DNA of 35,327 nt, from assembly GCA_903893525.1 (NCBI GenBank), contig CAITMP010000083.1, forward strand, positions 1-35,327. Reading direction: 5' to 3'. Positions 1 to 8,649 of this stretch are shown here, one piece after another. The translations under genes were made by a program, and so were the position numbers. Source of the stretch: an uncultured Acidobacteriia bacterium. Its GTDB lineage: Bacteria; Acidobacteriota; Terriglobia; Bryobacterales; Bryobacteraceae. The notes under the pieces were generated by a model. The model saw only the letters and a list, made by a program, of their open reading frames with translations, did no database searches and was not told the origin of the DNA. Position 1 is the first letter of the stretch, and every line of letters starts with the position of its first letter.

Positions 1-1
1 C

Positions 2-691
2 CAGTGCGTTTTCGAACATGTGTATTTCGCGCGGCCGGATTCGATGGTTTTCGGCCGGCCGGTGCAGACCTCGCGGGAGAAAATGGGGCGGCTGCTCGCA
101 CAGGAATCGCACGTGCCCGCAGATATCGTCGTTCCGGTGCCCGATTCCGGCAATACCGCAGCCCTCGGATATGCCGCGGAGGCGAATCTGCCCTATCGCC
201 AGGCCCTGATCCGCAACCATTACGTGGGGCGCACGTTCATCGAACCCTCGCAGGCGATCCGCGATTTCGGCGTGAAGTTGAAGCTGAACCCTATCCGGTC
301 GCTGCTGGAGGGCAAACGGGTGATTCTTGTGGACGATTCCATCGTGCGCGGGACAACCAGCGAGAAAATCGTACGCATGGTCCGCAGGGCCGGGGCGACG
401 GAAGTTCATCTGCGGATCTCCTGCCCGCCGACCGTTTCCCCCTGCTTCTACGGCGTCGATACTCCGAGCAAGCGCGAGCTGATTGCGGCCAATAAGAACA
501 CCGAGGAGATCCGCAAATTCATCGGTGCCGATTCGCTGGCATACCTTTCGATGCCGGGCCTCACGCGCGCCGTGTCGGACGACGTGGGCGAATACTGTTA
601 CGCCTGCTACACCGGCAACTATCCGACAGATTTCGTCAACATTGAGCAGTTGGTGAAGGCTGGCAAGAAGGCCGGAATCGAAACTCCCTAG
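2..691 (+). CDS. purF: Amidophosphoribosyltransferase, C-terminal part (5' end outside window)
   Basis: This is the first committed enzyme of purine synthesis. It makes 5-phosphoribosylamine from PRPP and glutamine in the cytoplasm. The frame is open from base 2 and begins inside the conserved segment CVFEHVYFARPDS, so the N-terminal glutamine amidotransferase half lies off the window. The visible 229 residues are the phosphoribosyltransferase half, with the PRPP-binding loop VILVDDSIVRGTTS near base 320. The C-terminal segment GEYCYACYTGNYPTDF is also typical of PurF. The internal GTG at base 20 is not a real start, because conserved residues precede it. The gene converges with the ACT-domain gene, and the two stop codons overlap within CTAG (688-691). 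The assignment is firm; only the 5' end is missing. Confidence 0.96.
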   Translation, partial: QCVFEHVYFARPDSMVFGRPVQTSREKMGRLLAQESHVPADIVVPVPDSGNTAALGYAAEANLPYRQALIRNHYVGRTFIEPSQAIRDFGVKLKLNPIRSLLEGKRVILVDDSIVRGTTSEKIVRMVRRAGATEVHLRISCPPTVSPCFYGVDTPSKRELIAANKNTEEIRKFIGADSLAYLSMPGLTRAVSDDVGEYCYACYTGNYPTDFVNIEQLVKAGKKAGIETP

Positions 692-1344
692 AACACCCGT
701 CGTGTCAGCCGTTCAATATTGAACCGAGCCGTGTCCGCCACAGCCATCACGGTCATCACGCCGGCCTGAACCGGATCCGTCACCACCAGATCGGCGGCGT
801 CCGGCACACTCCCGGCCATATTCAGGCTCACCACCAGCAATCCGGCGGCGCGGACCTCGCGAACGGCAGTTTCAATCTCCCCGCCCATCAAAGATCCGGC
901 CAGCACAAGGGCCCTCGCGCGCGGTAGCCGGGGGACGGCCCGCACGGCCTCCGCCAGCGCCAGCTCGCCGACGAGCGGAATGGTATCCACCGAAATATGC
1001 TCGCCCCGAATGTTGTGGCGGTCGGCCTCGACAATCGCACCGATGGCCACTTGCGCCACCTGGGCGCCGCCTCCCATAATGATGATGCGCTTGCCGTAGA
1101 TGCGCTCCATGCTCTTCAGCAATTCCACGCGGCGGACAATCGGCAGTGCCCTCAGACCTTGCGCCATCGGCTCCATGTCGCCGGAGGTGACCTCGAAATA
1201 CACCCGTGCCCCGGCCGCGGTGTTGTCAATAATGGAGCATGCCGAGATGTCGCCCCCGTGTTCCGCAATCACTCCGGTTACGGCGTGGAGGATGCCCGGT
1301 CCCGCAGCTGCGTCGATGAGGATGCCGTGACTTGTCGATTCCAT
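688..1344 (-). CDS. ACT-domain protein, DUF5612-like conserved family
   Basis: The protein has 218 residues. Residues 1-80 look like an ACT regulatory domain (GILIDAAAGPGILHAVTGVI, then HGGDIS), the fold that usually binds amino acids. The rest is a highly regular conserved domain containing YGKRIIIMGGGAQVAQVAIG, EADRHNIRGEHISVDTIP and a C-terminal VVTDPVQAGVMTVMAVADTA. From memory these blocks match the DUF5612 family, known mainly from methanogenic archaea and of unknown function; I could not search to confirm this. A longer open frame runs upstream to 1614, but it lies opposite the next gene and has no family signal, so I start at the ATG at 1342-1344, where the ACT domain begins. The glycine-rich stretch suggests a Rossmann-like nucleotide site, which is inference. 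Confidence 0.8.
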   Translation of the reverse strand: MESTSHGILIDAAAGPGILHAVTGVIAEHGGDISACSIIDNTAAGARVYFEVTSGDMEPMAQGLRALPIVRRVELLKSMERIYGKRIIIMGGGAQVAQVAIGAIVEADRHNIRGEHISVDTIPLVGELALAEAVRAVPRLPRARALVLAGSLMGGEIETAVREVRAAGLLVVSLNMAGSVPDAADLVVTDPVQAGVMTVMAVADTARFNIERLTRRVF

Positions 1345-1390
1345 GAATCCCCATGATCTCAGGGCCGCCACGGACTTAGAAAGCGATATG

Positions 1391-2365
1391 ATGTCTTTCA
1401 TGACTTCCAGCGGAATCACAAGGCGGGAAATGCTGGCGCGGACCGCCGCCGGTACCGCCGCGATATTGGGCGCAGCGGCTGCACCGGTCCAAGCGGCGCG
1501 TTCCCGCATCACCAAGGCGAACATCAGCGCCATCACGGATGAAATCGGGCTCACGCAGGCCGACGCCATCGCATTCGCCCACCAGTATGGTCTCCAGTGG
1601 GTGGAATTGCGCAACGTGCCGGAGCTAAAGAAGGAATTCGCATTCCTCAGCGAGCCCGAGCTGAAGCGCTACGCAGCCCAGCTGGCCGCTGAAAAGCTGA
1701 AGGTTTCGTTCCTGAACACCGGCCTGTTGAAATTCACTTGGCCCGGCACCGAACCCGCACGAGCCCGCAAGGAAACGCCGGAGCAGCGCACCAAGCGCTT
1801 GGCGGCCGAACAAGCCCGCTGGGACAAGCGCAAGGACGATGTCACCACCGCCGTGAACGCCGCGAACATTCTCGGTGTCGACAAGCTCCGCGTTTTCACT
1901 GGCACCCGAGTGGAACATCCCGAATCCACCTACAAATTGATCGTGCAGACCATGGAGGAGCTAACCCCCATCGCCGAAAAGGCCAAGGTCAAGCTGCTGA
2001 TCGAAAACGAAAACTCGCAGAACATCGGCACCTCGGTTGAGACCAAGGAAATCATGGCCTTGCTGCCGTCGAAGTGGATCGGATTCAACTGGGATCCGCA
2101 AAACGCCCTGCCGCTGAAGGAGATCCCCTGGCCTGACGGCTTCTCCGTCCTGCCCAAGGACCGCATGTTGAACGCGCAGTTCAAGGGCAAGGGCCTGCTC
2201 GACGATAGCCCGGAAAAGATCGACTGGCTCTCCATCCTCAAGCAGATGGAAAAAGATGGCTACAAGGGCCACATCGGACTGGAAACGCACATCTTCGACG
2301 GCACGCTGATCGAGAAGGCGCACCTCTCGATGAAGAACATCATGCACATGGTCGGCCAGCTCTAG
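1391..2365 (+). CDS. Tat-exported sugar phosphate isomerase/epimerase-like protein
   Basis: This is a xylose-isomerase-like TIM-barrel protein of about 324 residues. The N-terminus carries a twin-arginine signal, ITRREMLARTAAG, followed by an Ala-rich hydrophobic segment ending near PVQAA, so export in folded form is predicted. The barrel shows ADAIAFAHQYGLQWVELR early, LLIENENSQN in the middle and GHIGLETHIFDG near the end. These Glu, Asn and His residues are the usual metal and substrate ligands of the family. Candidate starts are ATG at 1388, 1391 and 1400; 1391 sits about 7 nt after AGAAAG, a weak ribosome site. The gene is divergent from the ACT-domain gene, with about 46 bp between them. 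The substrate cannot be told from sequence. Confidence 0.88.
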   Translation: MSFMTSSGITRREMLARTAAGTAAILGAAAAPVQAARSRITKANISAITDEIGLTQADAIAFAHQYGLQWVELRNVPELKKEFAFLSEPELKRYAAQLAAEKLKVSFLNTGLLKFTWPGTEPARARKETPEQRTKRLAAEQARWDKRKDDVTTAVNAANILGVDKLRVFTGTRVEHPESTYKLIVQTMEELTPIAEKAKVKLLIENENSQNIGTSVETKEIMALLPSKWIGFNWDPQNALPLKEIPWPDGFSVLPKDRMLNAQFKGKGLLDDSPEKIDWLSILKQMEKDGYKGHIGLETHIFDGTLIEKAHLSMKNIMHMVGQL

Positions 2366-2373
2366 GCTATTCG

Positions 2374-2880
2374 ATGAACCAAAGGTTTGCAATCGGCTTC
2401 GGCGTCGGCATTGTCCTGCTCGCGCTCGGCGTGTGGTGGGGTGTTTTGGATTCCAAAGGCAACCACTTGGACCCGACGGGAAAAATCGGCAAGGTCCGCA
2501 CACTGAAAACGGACGAGCGGTCCACCATCGTAGTGGTGGATTTCAAGATCCGCAACGACGCCGATGTCGCGATGACCATCCGCAATATCGAAACATCAAT
2601 GAACGTTCCGGGTGGCGGCGTGGGCGACGGTCGCCTGATTTCGGCTCCCGATGTGGAAAAGATCTTCCGGAACTACCCGGAACTGGGCGAGCAGTACAAC
2701 CCGCCGCTGAAGGCCCGCGACCAGATTGCGGGCCATTCCGTATCCGACCGCATGGTTGCAATCCAGTTCGAGGTGCCGGAAGAAATGGCCGCGGCTCGCA
2801 CGGATCTAACTCTTCGGTTTGAAGACATCTCGGGCCTGATGCTGGAACTGCACGAGAAAGCGCAACCAAAGGGCAAATAG
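2374..2880 (+). CDS. Membrane-anchored hypothetical protein
   Basis: The protein has 168 residues and I do not recognise the family. Residues 5-24 (FAIGFGVGIVLLALGVWWGV) form one hydrophobic segment, either an uncleaved anchor or a signal peptide. The remainder is soluble and probably periplasmic. It alternates charged and beta-prone stretches such as STIVVVDFKIRNDADVAMTI, which reads like an immunoglobulin-like or DUF-type beta sandwich, but that is inference. The gene begins 8 nt after the sugar isomerase-like gene and ends 1 nt before the next, so the three are probably co-transcribed. Confidence 0.75.
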   Translation: MNQRFAIGFGVGIVLLALGVWWGVLDSKGNHLDPTGKIGKVRTLKTDERSTIVVVDFKIRNDADVAMTIRNIETSMNVPGGGVGDGRLISAPDVEKIFRNYPELGEQYNPPLKARDQIAGHSVSDRMVAIQFEVPEEMAAARTDLTLRFEDISGLMLELHEKAQPKGK

Positions 2881-2881
2881 T

Positions 2882-3538
2882 ATGAAGGCACTCCAACTTG
2901 CTTTCCCCCTTGCTTTTCTGGCCCTGCTGTCGGCGTCGGAACCGGCCGCCACGATCTGGAACATCGACAGCATCGAACGAATCGGCGGCAACGCCACCAC
3001 TGTTCTGGGCCACCCCAAGGTCATCGATACGCCCAAAGGCAAGGCGGTGCTGTTCAACGGGGTGGACGACGCGCTGTTCCTGGACCTTCACCCTCTGGCC
3101 GGTGCGGAGACGTGGACTTGGGAAGTGCTCTTCCGACCCGATTCCGGTGGTGCCGAGGAACAACGATTCTTCCACTTCCAGGAAACCGGCACCCAGAACC
3201 GCATGCTATTCGAAATCCGCGTGCTGGGCCCCGAAAACGCGAAACGATGGTGCTTGGACAGCTACGCCATGGGCGGAGCCGGCTTGGCGCTCATGGACCG
3301 CGCCAAGCTGCACTCCATGGACACTTGGCATTGGGCTCAAGCTGTTTATGACGGCAAGGAGCTCCGCAACTACGTGGACGGCGTGCTCCAGGGCCGGGGC
3401 GAGGTTCTGCTTTCGCCACAAAAGCCCGGCGGCACATCCCTGGGCGTGCGCTACACGAAGGTCAACTATTTCAAGGGTGCTGTCGCCAAGGCCCGCATGA
3501 CCCCCAAGGCGCTCACTGTAAACGAGTTCCTGAAATAG
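2882..3538 (+). CDS. Secreted LamG/concanavalin-like protein
   Basis: The protein has 218 residues. It starts with a signal peptide (MKALQLAFPLAFLALLSASE). The mature part has the pattern of a LamG-like jelly roll: KGKAVLFNGVDDALFLDLHP, then WTWEVLFRPDSGG, HWAQAVYDGKELRNYVDG and a closing strand near YFKGAVAKARMTPKAL. Such domains bind sugars or pack against other extracellular proteins. No catalytic residues are evident. It follows the upstream anchored protein by 1 nt (stop TAG, then one base, then ATG), indicating translational coupling. The ligand is unknown. Confidence 0.8.
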   Translation: MKALQLAFPLAFLALLSASEPAATIWNIDSIERIGGNATTVLGHPKVIDTPKGKAVLFNGVDDALFLDLHPLAGAETWTWEVLFRPDSGGAEEQRFFHFQETGTQNRMLFEIRVLGPENAKRWCLDSYAMGGAGLALMDRAKLHSMDTWHWAQAVYDGKELRNYVDGVLQGRGEVLLSPQKPGGTSLGVRYTKVNYFKGAVAKARMTPKALTVNEFLK

Positions 3539-3563
3539 CTCCGCGCGAATTCAAAGTCGCAAT

Positions 3564-3589
3564 TCCCAATTTCGCTGTTAATATTGGGA
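3564..3589 (+). promoter_or_regulatory. Hairpin covering the ribosome site of the propeller-GGDEF-EAL gene
   Basis: TCCCAAT (3564-3570) and ATTGGGA (3583-3589) are perfectly complementary across a 12-nt loop. The 3' arm contains the first bases of the GGGAGAGG ribosome site at 3586-3593, which serves the TTG start at 3599. Folding would hide part of the ribosome site, so it may tune translation. A 7-bp stem can occur by chance. Confidence 0.35.
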
Positions 3590-3598
3590 GAGGCGAAT

Positions 3599-6500
3599 TT
3601 GCGGTTCTTCATAAAGTTTCTGGATCGCGCGCGGAAGGGGCTCGCAGCGACCATCATCCTGCGCACGCTGCCGCTGTTCTGCGTGGCCTCCGCGCACGCC
3701 CAGCAATACTCCTTCCAGTATTTCGGTGTTGAGCAGGGACTGACAAATCTGGGCGTAAAGACGCTCTACCAGGACCGTACGGGTTTTATCTGGCTCGGCA
3801 CCGAAAACGGCGTCTTCCGCTATGAGGGCGTGCGTTTCCGGCAGTACGGTGTCGACAGGGGTTTGACCCCGAACGTGTCAGCCTCAATGGGCGAGGGGCC
3901 CGACGGCGCGATGCTGGTGGGCAACCAGTCTGGACTGTTCCGACTCCGCGGGGACAGGTTCGAAGCTGTTCCCATGCCCGGCGCGAAGCGCGTGTTCGGA
4001 TACGCGGGCATCGCCCGCAACGGCGACACCACTTGGATCGCAACCGACGCCGGACTGCTTGGAGCCATACTTGGTCCCGACGGGAAACTGTTGTTGCAAC
4101 CGGGACCCCCATCCCCCGATTCCACTCGTCCCGACGCACGTTCCATCCTTGTGGACCAAGGCTCCATTTGGTGGGGCTGCGGGGGCTCCCTTTGCAAGAG
4201 CACTCCGACGGGTGCTCGACAATGGCAGACCGAAGACGTGGGCGCCCGGACCGGCCTGAAAAAACTCGGTGTGTCGGCGATGATTCGCGACCGCGAGGGC
4301 AATCTTTGGGTCCAGCAAAACCGGCGCCTTGTGGGCCTAATGGCTGGCAGCACCAAATTCGAGGAACCGACGCCCCCGCTGCCGCCGGTCGGCACCGGCA
4401 CTTTCGGCTTGGATTCCGACGGCAAACTGCTGGTTCCGACCACCGACGGCCTTGCGATCCGGGAGAACGGCCAGTTCCGCATGATCGGACGCACTTCGGG
4501 GCTCCTGCCGCCGGTGTATTCGGTTCTTCAGGACAATGAGGGCTCCGTCTGGCTCGGCCTGGCTGGCCGTGGCTTGGCCAAGTGGATGGGCTACAACGAG
4601 TGGGAAAGCTATACCGCCCAAAGCGGCCTGACCGGCGAAACCGTCTACGAGATTGCGCCCCGCGAGAACGGCGAGGCCTGGGTTGGCACCGAGAGCGGCC
4701 TCTTCCACGGCACCCGCAAGGGAATCGAGTGGTCTTGGCAGCTCCAGAAGGCGGTTGAACGGATTCCCATCCACGCGGTGCGCCCGCAGCGCGACGGCAA
4801 GTTGTGGCTGGGAACCGACGGCAAGGCAGTTGCCCTGTTCAACCCCAAAGGCGGTGCACTCACTTGGTACGGACCGCAGCAGGGCTTGGACGGGAAACTG
4901 GCCTACGCCGTCCTGGTGGATAGCGCCGATGGTGTTTGGGTCGGGACGGAAGCAGGCATCTTTACGCTGGAGAAGGGCGGCAAAGCTTTCCAGCGAGTCG
5001 CAGCAGTTCCAAAAAGCCGCACATGGGCTTTGGAGGAAGCCCCGAACGGCGATATCTGGGCTGGAACCAGTGATGGCCTCTGGTGGCGCTCCGGTCAGAA
5101 CTGGCGGCGCTTCACTGAAAAGGATGGTCTGCGCAGCAATTCCGTCCTTTCCATTGCCGCCGACAAGACCGGTGGAGTATGGATCGGGTACCGCCTCACC
5201 GGCACCATCACGCGGCTGGAGTGGGGCCCAACAGGGACCCCGGTCATCAAGCACATGCCGACCCTACCCGGCCCCGTTTCCAACATCACCTATTTCCTGA
5301 ACTTCGACCGCCAGGGGCGATTGTGGGCGGGAAGCAATTTTGGCGTCCAAGTTCTCTCCGCCGATGGCACCCGATGGGACCGCTACGACCACCGCGACGG
5401 TCTCGTCTGGGACGATTGCGATCTCCATGGATTCGCCGCCGATGCCGACGGCCATATTTGGATCGGCACCAGTGGCGGCTTGTCCAGATTCATGGCGAAG
5501 CCAAAAACCAGCGTACCCGAGCCCCCGCGTGCGATTCTGACTTCCGCAACACTCGGCAAGACTGAATTGGATCCAGCCAGGAAGGCGATCCTCGAATACA
5601 CTTCCGACACTCTGGTAGTCCGCTTTACGGCTCTCCGTTTCGGGCATGACCGGGACTTGGAATTCCGCTACCAACTCAAGCCCCTGGTCAACACGTGGCG
5701 GGAGACTTCGGAGCGCGAACTCCAATTTCCGGCGCTTCCAGCCAATAACTATCGCCTCGAAGTGGAAGCCCGCGACGCTGGTGGCGAATGGAGCCAGGCT
5801 CCGGCCTCTCTGGATTTCAAGGTGAATGCCCCGTGGTGGCGCACTTGGTGGTTCATGGGCGGGAGTCTGGTGTCAATGCTGGTTTTGGGCGGGGTCATGT
5901 TGCAACGCCGCACCAAGCACGAATTCGCGCTCCGGCATGCACTCGAAACTGCGGTTGCTGAACGGACACGTGAACTTTCCCACCAATACCGGCATGATGT
6001 GCTCACCGGTCTCCCCAACCGGCTGCTGTTCGGCGAACGGCTCAACCGCGAATTGATTTCGGCCGGCATGTCCGGCAGCAACGTCGCCGTGCTTTTTATC
6101 GATCTGGACCGCTTCAAGCGCATCAATGACACTTGGGGACACCGTGTCGGCGACGTGTTCCTGAAGCAGGTTGCCGAACGCCTCCGGTCCGGCCTGCTGC
6201 AGGACGAAATGATCGCCCGCATCGGCGGGGATGAATTCATCGTTCTGATTCCGGGCCTTCGTGACAAGCGTGAAGCGGAAGTGCGAGGGTGGGACTTGAT
6301 GCGGGGCCTTGAGGCCCCCATCGTGATCGAGGATAAGAATATCTTCGCCACCATGAGCGTGGGCATTGCCGTCTTCCCGGCGGATGCGCCGGATGCCTCG
6401 ACATTGATGGCCGCCGCCGACGCCGCCATGTACCGAGCCAAGGATTCGGGCAAGAACCAGGTCCAACCTTTCGTGCAAGGCATGATGGAGGCGGCTTCGA

Positions 6501-7276
6501 GGCCCCAGAATATCGAGGACCGGCTGCGCGCAGCGCTCGAGAGTGGCGGATTCCGCCTTCGGTACCAGCCGCAGTATTCGGTCGATGGCGTACTCACCGG
6601 TTTCGAGTCCCTCTTGCGTCTTGTGGGGGCCGAAAAGGAGATCTCCCCCGGGGAGTTTGTCCCAATCGCCGAGGAGTCCGGCCTTATCGTCGACATAGGC
6701 CGCTGGGTGTTGCGCGAGGCGTGCCGACAGGTGAAGGAGTGGCACGAGGCAGGATTCCCGCACATCCGGATTGCGGTCAATGTCTCCGTCGTCCAGTTGG
6801 TCTCGACCGATTTCGAAACGACCCTATCGGAAGCCCTGCGCGATACCGGCATGGATCCGGGGAAATTGGAGCTGGAGCTTACCGAAACCGCTCTCTTGAG
6901 GGACGCCGGTGCCTCTGCAGGCTTGCTCGCACGGATTCGCAAGAAAGGGATCCAGATCGCGCTGGACGATTTCGGCACAGGCTTTTCGTCCATGTCGTTC
7001 CTCCACCAGTTGCCGGTGGATGCCGTGAAAATCGACAGGCTGTTTGTCCGGGATCTTGAAAGCAAGACCCCGAGTATTCCGTTGGTGGAAGGCATGGTGA
7101 AACTGGCCCGCACGCTCCGTTTGCGGGTTGTGGCGGAAGGCGTCGAGACGGAGGATCAGTTGGCGATTCTTCGGGGGATCGGTTTTGACGCCGCCCAGGG
7201 ACACTTGATGTCCCTGCCCGTGACGGCCGACGAGGCCTACGCCCTCCTTCTCGGTGGGCCCTTGAAATGGATCTAG
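3599..7276 (+). CDS. Periplasmic two-component-type propeller sensor with GGDEF and EAL domains
   Basis: This 1225-residue signalling protein should make and/or break cyclic di-GMP in the cytoplasm in response to a periplasmic cue. In order it has a signal peptide ending near SAHAQ, and about 600 residues of Reg_prop propeller repeats with recurring GTESGLF, GTEAGIF and GTSGGLSRF units. Then come a Y_Y_Y domain (about 665-735), one membrane segment (WWFMGGSLVSMLVLGGVML, about 748-768), GGDEF (about 799-965) and EAL (about 975-1220). The GGDEF motif near residue 876 is intact. The RxxD inhibitory site is replaced by LQDE. The EAL signature reads ESL but keeps its Glu, and NVS, ELTET, DDFGTGFSS and EGVET are present, so both activities are plausible. 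I chose TTG at 3599 because GGGAGAGG lies 5 nt upstream. An in-frame TTG at 3584 has no ribosome site. Confidence 0.93.
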   Translation: MRFFIKFLDRARKGLAATIILRTLPLFCVASAHAQQYSFQYFGVEQGLTNLGVKTLYQDRTGFIWLGTENGVFRYEGVRFRQYGVDRGLTPNVSASMGEGPDGAMLVGNQSGLFRLRGDRFEAVPMPGAKRVFGYAGIARNGDTTWIATDAGLLGAILGPDGKLLLQPGPPSPDSTRPDARSILVDQGSIWWGCGGSLCKSTPTGARQWQTEDVGARTGLKKLGVSAMIRDREGNLWVQQNRRLVGLMAGSTKFEEPTPPLPPVGTGTFGLDSDGKLLVPTTDGLAIRENGQFRMIGRTSGLLPPVYSVLQDNEGSVWLGLAGRGLAKWMGYNEWESYTAQSGLTGETVYEIAPRENGEAWVGTESGLFHGTRKGIEWSWQLQKAVERIPIHAVRPQRDGKLWLGTDGKAVALFNPKGGALTWYGPQQGLDGKLAYAVLVDSADGVWVGTEAGIFTLEKGGKAFQRVAAVPKSRTWALEEAPNGDIWAGTSDGLWWRSGQNWRRFTEKDGLRSNSVLSIAADKTGGVWIGYRLTGTITRLEWGPTGTPVIKHMPTLPGPVSNITYFLNFDRQGRLWAGSNFGVQVLSADGTRWDRYDHRDGLVWDDCDLHGFAADADGHIWIGTSGGLSRFMAKPKTSVPEPPRAILTSATLGKTELDPARKAILEYTSDTLVVRFTALRFGHDRDLEFRYQLKPLVNTWRETSERELQFPALPANNYRLEVEARDAGGEWSQAPASLDFKVNAPWWRTWWFMGGSLVSMLVLGGVMLQRRTKHEFALRHALETAVAERTRELSHQYRHDVLTGLPNRLLFGERLNRELISAGMSGSNVAVLFIDLDRFKRINDTWGHRVGDVFLKQVAERLRSGLLQDEMIARIGGDEFIVLIPGLRDKREAEVRGWDLMRGLEAPIVIEDKNIFATMSVGIAVFPADAPDASTLMAAADAAMYRAKDSGKNQVQPFVQGMMEAASRPQNIEDRLRAALESGGFRLRYQPQYSVDGVLTGFESLLRLVGAEKEISPGEFVPIAEESGLIVDIGRWVLREACRQVKEWHEAGFPHIRIAVNVSVVQLVSTDFETTLSEALRDTGMDPGKLELELTETALLRDAGASAGLLARIRKKGIQIALDDFGTGFSSMSFLHQLPVDAVKIDRLFVRDLESKTPSIPLVEGMVKLARTLRLRVVAEGVETEDQLAILRGIGFDAAQGHLMSLPVTADEAYALLLGGPLKWI

Positions 7277-7303
7277 ATTGAAATGGAGCTGGGACGGTCG
7301 GGT

Positions 7304-8644
7304 ATGGAATCCGCGTTTGACAAAGTTGCGGACCGCGAACAGGGCCTGCGGAGGGACCTGTCGGCGTCCCAGCTGACCATGATCGCCATCGGCGGCGCGA
7401 TTGGCACCGGATTGTTCCTGGGCAGCGGCTTCGCCATCGGACTGGCTGGCCCCTCGGTGGTTGTCAGCTACGCCATCGGAGCCTTTATCGCGCTGCTGCT
7501 GATGGGTTGTCTGGCTGAAATGACCGTCGCACACCCGACCACGGGCTCGTTCGGGACCTGGGCTGAGCACTATGTGAGCCCGTTGGCGGGATTCCTCGTG
7601 AGGTACGCCTATTGGTCGGCAATCGTGTTGGCGGTGGGAACCGAGGTGACGGCAATCGCGGTGTACATGGCCCGCTGGTTTCCCGGCGTGCCCGGATGGA
7701 TCTGGATCCTGGGTTTTTCGGGTCTGCTGGTGGTTGTCAACGCGTTGGGTGTGGGCTTCTTCGGAGCCGTCGAGTACGCCTTCGCGGCGTTGAAAGTGTC
7801 TGCGATCGTGCTTTTCCTGTGCCTCGGCGCAGTAACCGTTTTTGGGATCGGCCCGGCGAATTACACGGCCCACGGCGGCTTTTTCCCCAAAGGTGCCTGG
7901 GGTATGTGGGTAGCCGTGATCGTTTCCATCTTCAGCTACCTCAGTATTGAGATGATTGCGGTTGCGGCAGGCGAGGCCACCGATCCACAGCAGGCAATCA
8001 CAAGGGCGTTCCGGTCCTGTGTGGCGCGCTTGGCTGTTTTCTACCTGCTCACACTGGCGCTTATCGTGGGTATGGCTCCGTGGACGACTGCCGGAAAGGG
8101 CGAAAGTCCCTTCGTCACGGTGATGGCCCGTACGCACATCCCGTTCGCGGCGGATATCGTCAACTTCGTGATTCTGGCTGCAGCGCTTTCGGCAATGAAC
8201 AGCCAGCTGTATATTTCCACCCGGATGATGTTCAGCCTCGCCCGCGCCGGACAAGCGCCGAAACGCCTCGGGGTTCTGAATTCGAGCGGGACGCCCGTCG
8301 CGGCGTTGATGGTCTCCACAGGTGGGATCGGACTCGCGGGCTTGGTGAATGCCTTGGCTCCGGCCACCTCGTTCACGGTGATGATGGCCGTTTCGATGTT
8401 CGGCGCGATCTTCACCTGGATGATGATCTTCGTCACCCATTGGTTCTTCCGCCGCCGTTACAGTGGTCCCCGCCCGGCATTCCGCATGTGGGGCTTTCCC
8501 TACGCAACACTGTCGGGAGCGGGTCTGATGCTGGCGATTCTGCTCACCACCGCCCTCACCCCCGAATTTCGGATGACGCTCGCCTACGGAATCCCTTTTC
8601 TAGCTGTTCTCACGGTTGTATGGCGGCTGCGTTTCCGGTCTTGA
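7304..8644 (+). CDS. Amino acid permease (APC superfamily)
   Basis: This is an inner-membrane amino-acid transporter of 446 residues with about 12 hydrophobic segments. The family signature is clear at the first helix: LTMIAIGGAIGTGLFLGSG, as in the AAT/GabP/AnsP branch of the APC superfamily. FGTWAEHYVSPLAGFLVRYA and YLSIEMIAVAAGEATDPQ (helices 3 and 6) also fit. ATG at 7304 is preceded by GGGACGG at 6 nt spacing. An earlier ATG at 7283 has no ribosome site but cannot be excluded. It is followed 5 nt later by a kynureninase-like gene and then a formamidase-like hydrolase, so the substrate may be tryptophan or a kynurenine. That is inference from context only. Confidence 0.9.
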   Translation: MESAFDKVADREQGLRRDLSASQLTMIAIGGAIGTGLFLGSGFAIGLAGPSVVVSYAIGAFIALLLMGCLAEMTVAHPTTGSFGTWAEHYVSPLAGFLVRYAYWSAIVLAVGTEVTAIAVYMARWFPGVPGWIWILGFSGLLVVVNALGVGFFGAVEYAFAALKVSAIVLFLCLGAVTVFGIGPANYTAHGGFFPKGAWGMWVAVIVSIFSYLSIEMIAVAAGEATDPQQAITRAFRSCVARLAVFYLLTLALIVGMAPWTTAGKGESPFVTVMARTHIPFAADIVNFVILAAALSAMNSQLYISTRMMFSLARAGQAPKRLGVLNSSGTPVAALMVSTGGIGLAGLVNALAPATSFTVMMAVSMFGAIFTWMMIFVTHWFFRRRYSGPRPAFRMWGFPYATLSGAGLMLAILLTTALTPEFRMTLAYGIPFLAVLTVVWRLRFRS

Positions 8645-8649
8645 CTCCC

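Noticed and set aside
688-691. Overlapping stops of converging genes (CTAG), and abutting stops at 30270-30275
   Set aside because: This is compact packing that is common in bacteria; I saw no functional signal beyond it.
1345-1614. N-terminal extension of the ACT-domain gene
   Set aside because: This part overlaps the sugar isomerase-like gene's signal region on the other strand and precedes the ACT domain without similarity.
5749-7113. A 454-codon open frame on the minus strand
   Set aside because: It lies wholly opposite the GGDEF/EAL coding region, is rich in Ser and Arg with no family pattern, and is the expected shadow of a GC-rich gene.
6824-8440. A 538-codon open frame on the minus strand
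   Set aside because: It covers two strongly supported plus-strand genes, is rich in His, Arg and Gly, and has no motif of any family.
8080-8649. N-terminal extension of the kynureninase-like gene
   Set aside because: It runs over the permease in another frame and has no family signal; the protein proper starts at 8650.
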